From: Thermoleophilia bacterium UBA2241
GTDB lineage: Bacteria; Actinomycetota; Thermoleophilia; UBA2241
Assembly (NCBI GenBank): GCA_002347645.1
Contig: DDYF01000034.1
Span: 1 to 64,000 of the forward strand
DNA length: 64,000 bases
Direction: 5' to 3'
The notes beneath the pieces were generated by a model. It saw nothing but the letters and a program-made list of their open reading frames with translations, was not told the DNA's origin and did not search any database. Positions 8,295 through 16,221 of this stretch are shown one piece after another (the stretch's first letter is position 1; the number at the start of each line of letters is the position of its first letter). The position numbers and the translations under genes were made by a program.

Positions 8295-10345
8295 TCGCAA
8301 GGCGCGCGGCCGCTGAGCTGCGCCAGGTCTGGGGTGCCGTCACGCTCTCGGTCCCCGTCGTCGTGCAGGACCCAGCGCAGTTGGCAGGACAGCTCGTCGG
8401 CAGGCTTCTGGGCAGCGAAGGCCGAGGCGTCGCCAGACTGCTCCGGCAGGCTGAGCAGTGGCATGGGCGGCCGTGGCTCCGGCCTCTCGCTCCCAGCTTG
8501 GCGCCGGGAGGCGGGCCGCTGCGTCAGGCTCTTGTCATTCCCCAGCACCCAGTGAACGCTGGCGAGAGCCTCCCCAAGCCGGGCTACTTCGATGGCCTCA
8601 TGGCGCCGGTCTACCGGCTCGCGGTGTCTACCGACGGCACCGTTGCCGTCGCGGCCGACCTCGAGGGTCATGTCCACGCATGGGACCTGACCTCGGGTGT
8701 TCGCCTGTGGGAGTGCGACGCGAGCGGGCGGCTTGCGGACGCGGTCGCGATCTCCCCCGACGCCAAGAGGGCGAGCGCCGCCTTCGATGATGGGAGCCTG
8801 ACCACGTGGGATATGGCCACCGGCACACAGGTGTCGGTGACGCCAGCGCTCGGCGAGGTGGTGGCCCTGTCGCACGACGCCGGAGAACCGTGCGCGCTCG
8901 TGGCACGCGACGGGCAGCTCTGGCTCTCGTGCGCCCACCGGCAGCGGGCGATACCGATCGGCGCTCTCCCCGCCGGCCTCGGGCCGGCAGCGCTCGCGCC
9001 GCGGTGCGGCCGAGTGGTCGCGGCCGACGGGAGCGATCTCTGGGTCTGGGACCCCGACGCGGGCCTCGTTGCCGGTCCGCTGCCGGGACACGACGACGCC
9101 ATCCTGTGCCTGACGGTCACCCCGGATGGACGCCGGGCGGTGACCGGCTCGAAGGACAAGACGCTCATCGTGTGGGACAGCGAGTCGGGGAAGATCGTCT
9201 CCACGCTCATCGGTCATTCGGGTTTCGTGCTCGCCGTCTCCACGGGCACGGGAGCTTCGGGAGGCAGGGCGGTGTCCACGTCCATGGACCGGTCCGTGAT
9301 CGTCTGGGATCTGGACGCGGGCGACGCGAGAGGCGTCCTCGATAGCCCCGTGAGCTTCGCGCGAGCGGCGATCTCGGCTGACGCGGCGACCGTGGTCACG
9401 ACGACCCCGGAGCGCGCCCTGCGGATATGGGACCTCGGACGGTGGGAGGAGTCCTCCGCGGGTGACGCGGCGACGGACCTCGCCAACCTGGTCGCCGCGG
9501 CGCCGTCGTGCGACCGGTGCGTGATCGTCTCGTACACGGACAAGATCCGGCGGTGGGACCTGACGCCCTATGTGCGAGGCGGCATGCAGGTCGGCCAGAG
9601 CGGGATCTTCGGTGTCTGGGCGCTCGCCGTGACCGCGGACGGGCGACGCGCGGTGACTGCCGGCTCGGGCCGCGACGTGGAGATCTGGGACCTCGAGGAA
9701 CCCTCGCTCGTGCGGAGGTTCGAGGTCCCACACGAACGGATCAAGTCCGTCGCGGTGACTGCCGACGGAACACGCGTCGTCTCGATCGCCGATGAGTCGC
9801 TCGCCGTTTCCGACTTGGGAACCGGGCAGCTCCTGTCCCATGCCAAGATCAACGGAGTCGAACGTGTGCTTCCCACTGTCGAGGCAGATCGTGTGCTCGC
9901 CCTCGGCGCGCACTCACTGAGCGCTCTCGTGCTTCCGCCCGGTGGCGAGCCGAGCCTTGAGGCCGCCCTGGAGGACGCGTCGACGATCCTGCTGAGCCGC
10001 GACGGGCGCTCTGCGGTCCTGACGGACGAGTCAGGCCGAAGGTGGTTCGTGACGTTCGAGGGTGAGAGGCGCCGGGTGCCCCTGGCCGCCGCGGACGGGT
10101 TGTGGAGTCTGGCGGTGCCGCCGGGATCCGGACGCATCGTGGGCGCGGCGAGCTCGACGGACAGCCGCTCGACGCTGGTGGTCTCGGTGTGGGATGCCGA
10201 GACGGGGTGCCGGCTCGCCACGGCCTCGTTCTCGGGCGATCTGCGACCTCTCAAGTCGGCATCCGTCTCGCTCGACGGGACGCGAGTCCTGGTCTGTGAC
10301 AACGGCGGGCGGACGCACTTCCTGGAGCTGTGCGGATTCGGCTGA
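8291..10345 (+). CDS. WD40 protein with NLR-type N-terminal linker
   Basis: A 684-residue WD40 beta-propeller protein. Its first ~80 residues (DPAQLAGQLVGRLLGSE, then RPWLRPLAPSLAPGGGPL) match the helical linker that in NACHT/NB-ARC/TIR-WD40 proteins sits between the ATPase and the propeller; here there is no ATPase in front. About a dozen to fourteen WD-type blades follow, some degenerate (CLTVTPDGRRAVTGSKDKT, IVWDSESGK). It lacks the C-terminal zinc ribbon of two paralogues. GTG 8291 overlaps the TPR stop. Likely a sensor or scaffold partner of the DUF4062-NACHT protein encoded at 25.4 kb (inference). Confidence 0.8.
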   Translation: MIARRAAAELRQVWGAVTLSVPVVVQDPAQLAGQLVGRLLGSEGRGVARLLRQAEQWHGRPWLRPLAPSLAPGGGPLRQALVIPQHPVNAGESLPKPGYFDGLMAPVYRLAVSTDGTVAVAADLEGHVHAWDLTSGVRLWECDASGRLADAVAISPDAKRASAAFDDGSLTTWDMATGTQVSVTPALGEVVALSHDAGEPCALVARDGQLWLSCAHRQRAIPIGALPAGLGPAALAPRCGRVVAADGSDLWVWDPDAGLVAGPLPGHDDAILCLTVTPDGRRAVTGSKDKTLIVWDSESGKIVSTLIGHSGFVLAVSTGTGASGGRAVSTSMDRSVIVWDLDAGDARGVLDSPVSFARAAISADAATVVTTTPERALRIWDLGRWEESSAGDAATDLANLVAAAPSCDRCVIVSYTDKIRRWDLTPYVRGGMQVGQSGIFGVWALAVTADGRRAVTAGSGRDVEIWDLEEPSLVRRFEVPHERIKSVAVTADGTRVVSIADESLAVSDLGTGQLLSHAKINGVERVLPTVEADRVLALGAHSLSALVLPPGGEPSLEAALEDASTILLSRDGRSAVLTDESGRRWFVTFEGERRRVPLAAADGLWSLAVPPGSGRIVGAASSTDSRSTLVVSVWDAETGCRLATASFSGDLRPLKSASVSLDGTRVLVCDNGGRTHFLELCGFG

Positions 10346-10433
10346 TCCGCCCTCCCGCAGTCCGGGCCGGACGCCCCGACGCAGGGCGAAGGCTGCGGGC
10401 GAGTCGCAGCGAGTCGTCACGGTTCTCGCGGGC

Positions 10434-10868
10434 TCACATCTCGACGCGCTTCTTGCCGCCCCACGTCGCCTTGATCTTGTCGTCGTACTCGTTGGTGCTG
10501 TACGCGACCAGTTGGACGGCGAGCTCCAGCTCCGCCTGGTTCAGGTAGTCCCCGAGCAGCGCGTGCTCGACGTGGACCTCCTGACGCTCGGGGTAGAGGG
10601 CGAGCTTGCCGAACAGGATCTTGCTGTTCGCCTCCGCCAGGAAGATGCCGAGGTCGCCGTCGATGCGCATGCCCTTGACGCAGAGTGCCTCGACCTTCAC
10701 CACCGTACGCCCGTCGGGGAGCTCGCGCGGCATGACGAAGACCTGGACGCCCTGTTCGAACGGCAGGACGAGGTCCTCCTGCGCGTCGGTGAGGAACGGG
10801 ATCCCGCTGTTCGTCAGGTAGCGCTTGCAGGCCTCGCGCAGCGCGGCGAGGTGGCTCTGTCCGGTCAC
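10434..10868 (-). CDS. YbjN / type III chaperone-like domain protein
   Basis: A 144-residue single-domain protein resembling the actinobacterial YbjN group, whose fold is that of type III secretion chaperones: VFVMPRELPDGRTVVKVEAL, NSKILFGKLALYPERQEV, then HALLGDYLNQAELELAVQ and YDDKIKATWGG. Such domains bind peptides or partner proteins. GTG 10868 overlaps the stop of the FHA-like gene by 4 bases and has GGAGGATCA upstream, so it is the last gene of a Clp-FHA-YbjN operon. It is a possible substrate or adaptor chaperone for the Clp unfoldase. It converges with the WD40 gene ending at 10345. Confidence 0.6.
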   Translation of the reverse strand: MTGQSHLAALREACKRYLTNSGIPFLTDAQEDLVLPFEQGVQVFVMPRELPDGRTVVKVEALCVKGMRIDGDLGIFLAEANSKILFGKLALYPERQEVHVEHALLGDYLNQAELELAVQLVAYSTNEYDDKIKATWGGKKRVEM

Positions 10869-11320
10869 GACTGATCCTCCAGATCCCATCCGCACTTCCT
10901 GCACCACTTCGCGTCGGGCGGGTTCATCGCCCCGCACCCGGGCCGCAGGCACTTGCGCGGCGCGGGGCCGGGCCCGCCCGCGGACTTGCCTTCTGCATCG
11001 TCCGCACGCGCCGGGCCGCTGCTGTGCCCCACGAGCATCATCTCGGTCATGCCGACGCGGACGATGTCGCCCTCGTGCAGCGGGTGGCTGCCGGTGACCT
11101 CTGCCCCGTTCAGCCAGAACGTGACCTCGCAGGTCAGCTTCACTCCCTCGTCGCCGACCTCGAGCTCCACGTCGTCGAGGTCCTTCGGGCCGAGGCCGCT
11201 ACCGGGCGGGGGACCGAGGACTTCGCCCTCGAGGACGACACCCTTGTCGGTGATCGCGAAGGTGAGCCCGTCGTTCGGCCCCGCGACGATCTCGAAGCCG
11301 GCCTGCCACTCGGCGCTCAC
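10865..11320 (-). CDS. FHA-like protein with C-terminal zinc ribbon
   Basis: A 151-residue protein. Residues 1-105 are beta-rich and look FHA-like (EVTFWLNGAEVTG, then LHEGDIVRVGMTEMMLVG), though the phosphothreonine-binding Arg and Ser signature is not clear. After a Gly/Pro/Ala linker the last 30 residues form a zinc ribbon: KCLRPGCGAMNPPDAKWC, then RKCGWDLE. The same type of ribbon ends two WD40 proteins of the island. GTG 11320 overlaps the Clp stop by 4 bases. FHA domains read phospho-Thr signals, but no kinase gene is visible in the window. Confidence 0.55.
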   Translation of the reverse strand: MSAEWQAGFEIVAGPNDGLTFAITDKGVVLEGEVLGPPPGSGLGPKDLDDVELEVGDEGVKLTCEVTFWLNGAEVTGSHPLHEGDIVRVGMTEMMLVGHSSGPARADDAEGKSAGGPGPAPRKCLRPGCGAMNPPDAKWCRKCGWDLEDQS

Positions 11321-13713
11321 AGGGTACCGATCCCGTCCGGCGCCCGGGGGGCCTGGCGCGGCTCCACCTCGAACGCGAGCTTCTTGCCCTTCGTGCGCAA
11401 GCGTACGGTGTCGTTCTCGTTCACGGTCCCCTTGAGCAGCTCGTTCGACAGCGGCTCGCGGACGAGGTCGTCGATCGTCCGCCGCAGCGGCCGGGCGCCC
11501 ATGGCCGGGTCGAATCCGTGCTTCACGAGCAGGCCGAGGGCGCCCGGGGTGGCTTCGACGCGCATCGGCAGCCGGCTCAGCATGACCTTGGCGATGCGGC
11601 GCAGGTCCTTCTCCCCCAGGGCGTTGAACACGAGGATCTCGTCGAAGCGGTTGCGGAACTCGGGCGCGAAGGCGTCGGCCAGGTCGGCGTAGATGGCGCG
11701 CCGAACCTCGTCCGCCGACGGCATCTCGTCCTTGACGATGCGCAGACCGAGGAAGCGCTTGCCGGAGATGCTCCGCGACCCGACGTTCGACGTCATGACG
11801 ATGATCGCGTTGCGGAAGTCAGCTTGGCGCCCGAGGCCGTCCGTCAGCCTGCCCTCGTCCATCATGCCCAGTAGCAGGCTGTGGACGGCGGGGGCGGCCT
11901 TCTCCACCTCGTCGAAGAGGACGACCGAATAGGGGTCCTTGCGGATCGCCTCGGTCAGCATGCCGCCCCGCTCCGAATTGACGTAGCCCGGCGGAGACCC
12001 AATCAAGCGCGACACGAAGTACTCGCTCGACGACTCACTCATGTCGATGCGGATAAGGCGGTCCTCGTCGTCGAAGAGCACCGCGGCCAGCGACTTGGCG
12101 AGCTCGGTCTTGCCGACCCCCGTGGGCCCCAGGAAGAGGAAGCAGCCGATCGGCCGCATGGGATCGCCGAACTTGGTGCGCGCGGTACGGATCGACTGGG
12201 CGACGGCGACGACGGCGTGGTCCTGCCCCACGACGCGCCTTCGCAGCGCGTCCTCGAGCTCCAGCAGCCGGTCGGCCTCGCTCGCCTTCACCTTGCCGAC
12301 GGGGATGCGGCGCCAGCTCGACACGGCCAGCGCGACCTCGTCGGCGGTGACGGCGAGGTCGGCGCCGGGCGCCGGGTTGCCGGCGTGCTCGAAGAGCGTG
12401 CGCCGCTGCTCCGGCGCGAGGTCGCTCAAGTCGAGGTCGCGGAGGCCCAGCCACGCGCGCATGCGGGTCTCGGCGCAACTGCGGTCGATGAGCTCGAGGG
12501 CCTTGTCGGGAAGGCGGCGGTCGGTCACGTAGCGCATCGACAGCTCCACGGCCGCGCGCACCGCGTCGTCGGTGATGCGGACGTTGTGGAACTCCTCGTA
12601 GCGGCTGCGCAGACCGGCGAGGATCTCGAGCACCTCGTCCGACCTCGGCTCGGGCACGCGCACCATGGCGAAGCGACGCTCGAGGGCGGGGTCCTTCTCG
12701 AAGTACCGCCGGTACTCGTCGTGCGTCGTCGCGCCGATGACGGTGATCTCGCCGCGGCTGAGCGCCGGTTTGAGGATGTTGGCCGCGTCCATCGTGTCGT
12801 GCACGCCGACCGAGCCGGCGCCGACCAGCATGTGGATCTCGTCGATGAACAGGATCAGCTTGGGATCGTCCCGCGCCTCCTTGATGAGCGCCTGGAGCTT
12901 CTCCTCGAGGGTGCCGCGCACGCCGGTGCCGGCGACGATGTTGGCCACCTCGACGGTGCGGATGCGCTTGCCCATGAGCTGCGGTGGGACGTTGCCGTGC
13001 GCGATCAGCTGCGCGAGGCCTTCGACGACGGCCGTCTTGCCGGTTCCCGGGTCGCCCACGAGCACGGGGTTGTTCTTCTCGCTCTTGCAGAGGACGGAGA
13101 TGAGCTGCAGCATCTCCATCTGGCGTCCGATGACGGGACGAAGCTTGCCGGCGCGCGCCAGGGCGGTGAGGTCGCGGCCGAGCGTCTCCATGAGCTCGCT
13201 CGACGAAGCCAGCTCGGGCTGCTCGATCGTGGTGCGGCCGCGGTAGGCGCTCTCGGTCCACTCGTAGGCGGCGATGAGGTCGCGGACCGTCTGGGCGAGT
13301 GCCGCGGGATCGGAGCCCATCGCCTTGAGCGTGCGCGCCGGCAGGCCGTGCTCCTCGGCGAGGACGGCGAGCAGGACGTGCGGCGCCCACACCACCTGTT
13401 CGGCGTTGTCCTTGGGCCGCACCGCCAGGGCGAGCCTCTCGGCCTCCTGCATGACGCGCTTCGCGCGCAGCGTCAGGCCGAGATCGTCGCCGTCCGGGAA
13501 GACCTCCCCGCTCGCCTTCTCGCGCACGCGGCGGGCGGCCTCACCGATGTCGGTGCCGGTGCCGGCGAAGCGCCGGAGCAGGCTGACGTCGTCGAGCGCG
13601 ACCACGCCCAAGAAGAGGTGCTCGACGCCGAGATAGCGGTGGCCAAGATCGGCTCTCGCCCGCTCGGCATGCGAGACGACGAGCTTGGCCGAGTTGCCCA
13701 GTTCGACGCCCAT
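11317..13713 (-). CDS. Clp-type AAA+ unfoldase (two AAA modules, no M-domain)
   Basis: A 798-residue Hsp100 ATPase. A Clp N domain (about 1-150) is followed by AAA-1 with GDPGTGKT (~220), Walker B LILFIDEIHMLVGAG and LERRF, then AAA-2 with GPTGVGKT (~533), VVLFDEVEKA and a D2 small domain with GARPLRRTIDDLV. The segment between the AAA modules is short, so the long coiled-coil M-domain of ClpB is absent; it resembles ClpA or ClpC more. A ClpP-binding loop is uncertain (KRFLGLRI lies where IGF/LGF is expected). No clpP is nearby. It follows a small paralogue-family gene by 77 bases and overlaps the FHA-like gene. It is probably a dedicated unfoldase, not the housekeeping copy. Confidence 0.8.
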   Translation of the reverse strand: MGVELGNSAKLVVSHAERARADLGHRYLGVEHLFLGVVALDDVSLLRRFAGTGTDIGEAARRVREKASGEVFPDGDDLGLTLRAKRVMQEAERLALAVRPKDNAEQVVWAPHVLLAVLAEEHGLPARTLKAMGSDPAALAQTVRDLIAAYEWTESAYRGRTTIEQPELASSSELMETLGRDLTALARAGKLRPVIGRQMEMLQLISVLCKSEKNNPVLVGDPGTGKTAVVEGLAQLIAHGNVPPQLMGKRIRTVEVANIVAGTGVRGTLEEKLQALIKEARDDPKLILFIDEIHMLVGAGSVGVHDTMDAANILKPALSRGEITVIGATTHDEYRRYFEKDPALERRFAMVRVPEPRSDEVLEILAGLRSRYEEFHNVRITDDAVRAAVELSMRYVTDRRLPDKALELIDRSCAETRMRAWLGLRDLDLSDLAPEQRRTLFEHAGNPAPGADLAVTADEVALAVSSWRRIPVGKVKASEADRLLELEDALRRRVVGQDHAVVAVAQSIRTARTKFGDPMRPIGCFLFLGPTGVGKTELAKSLAAVLFDDEDRLIRIDMSESSSEYFVSRLIGSPPGYVNSERGGMLTEAIRKDPYSVVLFDEVEKAAPAVHSLLLGMMDEGRLTDGLGRQADFRNAIIVMTSNVGSRSISGKRFLGLRIVKDEMPSADEVRRAIYADLADAFAPEFRNRFDEILVFNALGEKDLRRIAKVMLSRLPMRVEATPGALGLLVKHGFDPAMGARPLRRTIDDLVREPLSNELLKGTVNENDTVRLRTKGKKLAFEVEPRQAPRAPDGIGTL

Positions 13714-13790
13714 CGACTGCCCCCCTCGCGATCCCCAGCGGCCGGTCGGGGCCGACTATAGCACCGCCGTGGCGGACGGCATCGGGAGCC

Positions 13791-14162
13791 TTACGCCCAA
13801 GCGATGAAGCCCAGGCCGCGGTCGGCGCAGATGCGGAAGAGCTTCCGCAGTTGGCGGATCTCATCGGGGGTGGGCGTGAATCGCTCACCGAGGTCGAGCC
13901 GATCGCAGACCGTCTCGGGGTCGCAGGCGCTGAGCTTGTCGGCCATCCCGGCGAGGGTCTCGGGCGGAAGCCACTCGTGGTAGAGCGACTCGCCGGTGAC
14001 CTCCAGCACGAACTCCGCATAGACCTTGCCACGGAACGAGGTGACGCCGTCGCTGAACATCCCACCGCACAGGTCGATGCCGGACTCGGTGAGAGCGCGC
14101 TCGTCCTCGGGGGTGAGCACGACCTCGTCCGGCGAGCGCGAGACGACGTTGTCCAGTCCCAT
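13791..14162 (-). CDS. Island small-protein family, copy A (123 residues)
   Basis: An unrecognised family present five times between 13.8 and 22.8 kb. Shared blocks are SRSPDEVVLTPEDE near the N terminus, SFRGKVYAE in the middle, then a WLPPE block, ACDPE, a TPDEIRQLRKLFR block and CADRGLGF at the end. It looks soluble, mixed alpha/beta and acidic, with no signal peptide and no catalytic motif. ATG 14162 has AAGGGGAAG upstream. This copy is the first gene of an operon with the Clp unfoldase, 77 bases apart, and is divergent from the deoxyribosyltransferase-like gene. A function cannot be named. Confidence 0.75.
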   Translation of the reverse strand: MGLDNVVSRSPDEVVLTPEDERALTESGIDLCGGMFSDGVTSFRGKVYAEFVLEVTGESLYHEWLPPETLAGMADKLSACDPETVCDRLDLGERFTPTPDEIRQLRKLFRICADRGLGFIAWA

Positions 14163-14281
14163 CACTTCCCCTTCGTGCTCCTGTGCGGCAGGCGCGCCGC
14201 GCGGCGGCGTCGCCTGTCCGCGTCCCTCTGATTGATGCCAGAGTCTACCCACCGCAGGGCACTCCTTCGGCCGCTCGGGGG

Positions 14282-14287
14282 TACGAT
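14282..14287 (+). promoter_or_regulatory. Candidate -10 for the NDT-like operon
   Basis: TACGAT lies 52 bases before the ATG at 14340, matching the TACGAT before the TPR gene. No -35 hexamer is clear. Confidence 0.3.
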
Positions 14288-14339
14288 AGCGCCGAGGGGG
14301 CGAGGAGCCGCTCCTTCCGGCGACGCGAGGGGGTTGACA

Positions 14340-15848
14340 ATGGTATCTGACCAGCCCGACCAGTGCTTCGTCGTGATGCCGTTCGGGACCAAGCCGCTCA
14401 ACGACGGCAGCGGCCGACTCTACGATTTCGACAGGGTCTATCGCGTCATCATCCAGCGCGCGATCCGGCAGGCGGGACTCGAGCCCGCGCGCGCCGACGA
14501 GCGCAAGGTCTCCGACATCATCCACGCCGACATGTTCAAGCAGCTGCGCGACCGCGGCGTGGTGCTCGCCGACCTCTCGCTGGAGAACCCGAACGTCTTC
14601 TACGAGCTCGGCGCCCGTCACGTGATGTCGGCCAAGGGCACGGTGCTCATGTGTCGCGCGGGGTCGGAACTGCCGTTCGACGTGAAGCTGTCGCGCGTCA
14701 TCTTCTACGACTTCGACGGCAGTCACCTCGACTGGGAGGAGGTCGAGCGCGTCGTCAAGGAGCTGCAGTTCGCCCTCGAGGAGGCCAAAAGGGGCACGCC
14801 CGACAGCCCCGTGCACGCGCTTCTGGAGCGGGTGCTGCCCGAGGAGGCCGCTGCACGGGAACGCGGCACAGCGGCCGGCGTCGACGAGGGCGGCGTCGAC
14901 GAGTCACTGGCCGACTTCCAGGGCATCGTGGCCGACCACTGGGCCAGTGAGGACACGCCGACGGACGAGCTGCTCGGCGTGTGCGGATCGTCGGTCTTCG
15001 GCTGCCGGGCGCTCGGGCTGCTGACGTTGACGAGAGAGACGCCGTCCGATGAGCTCTCGGCGGTGGCCAGGCGGCTCTACGACCTCTCCCAATTCGACCT
15101 CGCGAGCCGCCTCTACGAGCGCCTGGATGCACAGGGCACGCTGGGCGTCGCCGACCTCCTGGAGTACGGTTCCACGCTGTCCGAGCTGCGCTCGGACCTC
15201 GTCGCCGCGGACCAGGGCCTCGCCCAGATGCAGCGGGCGGCCGACATCCTGACGCCGCGGCTCGAGGAGGAGTCGCCCTCGCCCGAGACACTGCGGGACG
15301 GCTTCGCCTGCTATTACAGGATCGCCGGCCTGTACCGCTGGCGCTGGCAGCTGAGCCGCGACGAGGAAGACTTGACCCTGGCCATCGAGCACTATGAGCG
15401 GGCGATGGGGGTCGGCAAGCGCCTCGACAAGGCGGCCGAGGACTTCGAGATCGGCCGCCTCGCCGCCTGCCACTTGGCGCTTCTCCTCCTGTTGCGCCTC
15501 CGCGACGACAACCCCGACCGCGGCGACATCGAACGCCACCGGGAGCAGATCCTCAGCCTCAAGGTCGACGGCCGGCATAGCTTGGTGGAGGAGTCGTTCA
15601 CCCGCTGGTGCCAAGCGATCGCGCTGGCCGACGGCGGCGACGCCAACGGCTCGAACCACATGGCCATGCACGCCTACTCCGAGGATGCCAAGGTCATGGA
15701 CCAGCCGGGCTGCGAGGCGATCGGCCGCAAGCAGTATGCGGGTCTGCGGCGCTACCTCGAGCACTACTCGGGCGTCCTGCATCACCCCAGCCTCATCGGC
15801 CACATCTCGCAGGTGCTGCAGATCGGCCACCGGACGCAGGCGTCGTGA
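14340..15848 (+). CDS. Nucleoside 2-deoxyribosyltransferase-like / TRAF-binding-type protein
   Basis: A 502-residue protein. Residues 1-125 have the NDT-like Rossmannoid pattern: CFVVMPFGTKPLND, then YRVIIQRAIRQAG, DIIHADMFKQL and ADLSLENPNVFYELGARH. NDT, TIR and SLOG folds hydrolyse or bind nucleotides and NAD. The rest is helical and TPR-like, as in bacterial proteins annotated with a MAP3K TRAF-binding (DUF4071) domain. The NxNVFYELG motif holds the conserved acidic residue of the active-site region. ATG 14340 has GAGGGGG 7 bases upstream. The stop overlaps the start of small-family copy B by 4 bases. It may be a nucleotide-sensing or effector component of the island; enzymatic activity is inferred only from the motif. 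Confidence 0.65.
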   Translation: MVSDQPDQCFVVMPFGTKPLNDGSGRLYDFDRVYRVIIQRAIRQAGLEPARADERKVSDIIHADMFKQLRDRGVVLADLSLENPNVFYELGARHVMSAKGTVLMCRAGSELPFDVKLSRVIFYDFDGSHLDWEEVERVVKELQFALEEAKRGTPDSPVHALLERVLPEEAAARERGTAAGVDEGGVDESLADFQGIVADHWASEDTPTDELLGVCGSSVFGCRALGLLTLTRETPSDELSAVARRLYDLSQFDLASRLYERLDAQGTLGVADLLEYGSTLSELRSDLVAADQGLAQMQRAADILTPRLEEESPSPETLRDGFACYYRIAGLYRWRWQLSRDEEDLTLAIEHYERAMGVGKRLDKAAEDFEIGRLAACHLALLLLLRLRDDNPDRGDIERHREQILSLKVDGRHSLVEESFTRWCQAIALADGGDANGSNHMAMHAYSEDAKVMDQPGCEAIGRKQYAGLRRYLEHYSGVLHHPSLIGHISQVLQIGHRTQAS

Positions 15849-16201
15849 GCCTCGACGTCTTCCTGTCGCGGTCGCCGGACGACGTCGTCGTGGCGCCCGA
15901 GGACGAGGCTGCCTTCGCCGGGCTCAACGTCCACGTCAACGAGTGGGTCGGCACCGGCTCGTTTGGCGGCAAGAGATACATCGAGGTGGTCGACCACGTC
16001 GGCGACGTCGTCCTGGGGTACAAGTGGGTCCCGCCCGAGGACGTCGTACGCATGGCCGCTGCGTTTGAGGCGCGCGACCCCGAAGAGGTCGCGCGCGAGA
16101 GCGTTGAGGACGCCTTTCCCGTCACCGCCGATCAGGTGCGCGGCCTGCGCCAGCTCTTCCGGTTCTGCGCGGACCGCGGCCTCGGGCTGCTCGGGATGTA
16201 G
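15845..16201 (+). CDS. Island small-protein family, copy B (118 residues)
   Basis: Same family as the copies at 13791, 19055, 19437 and 22520: SRSPDDVVVAPEDE, SFGGKRYIEVVDHVGDVVLG, WVPPEDV, MAAAFEARDPEEVARES, TADQVRGLRQLFRFCADRG. GTG 15845 overlaps the preceding stop (GTGA) and the gene ends 20 bases before a WD40 gene, so it is coupled to both. Copies B and E form a subgroup with a VVLGYKW/VVLGYRW core, and both directly precede a WD40-zinc-ribbon gene. The function is unknown. Confidence 0.75.
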   Translation: MSLDVFLSRSPDDVVVAPEDEAAFAGLNVHVNEWVGTGSFGGKRYIEVVDHVGDVVLGYKWVPPEDVVRMAAAFEARDPEEVARESVEDAFPVTADQVRGLRQLFRFCADRGLGLLGM

Positions 16202-16221
16202 GGGAAGGAACGGCGAGAGTC

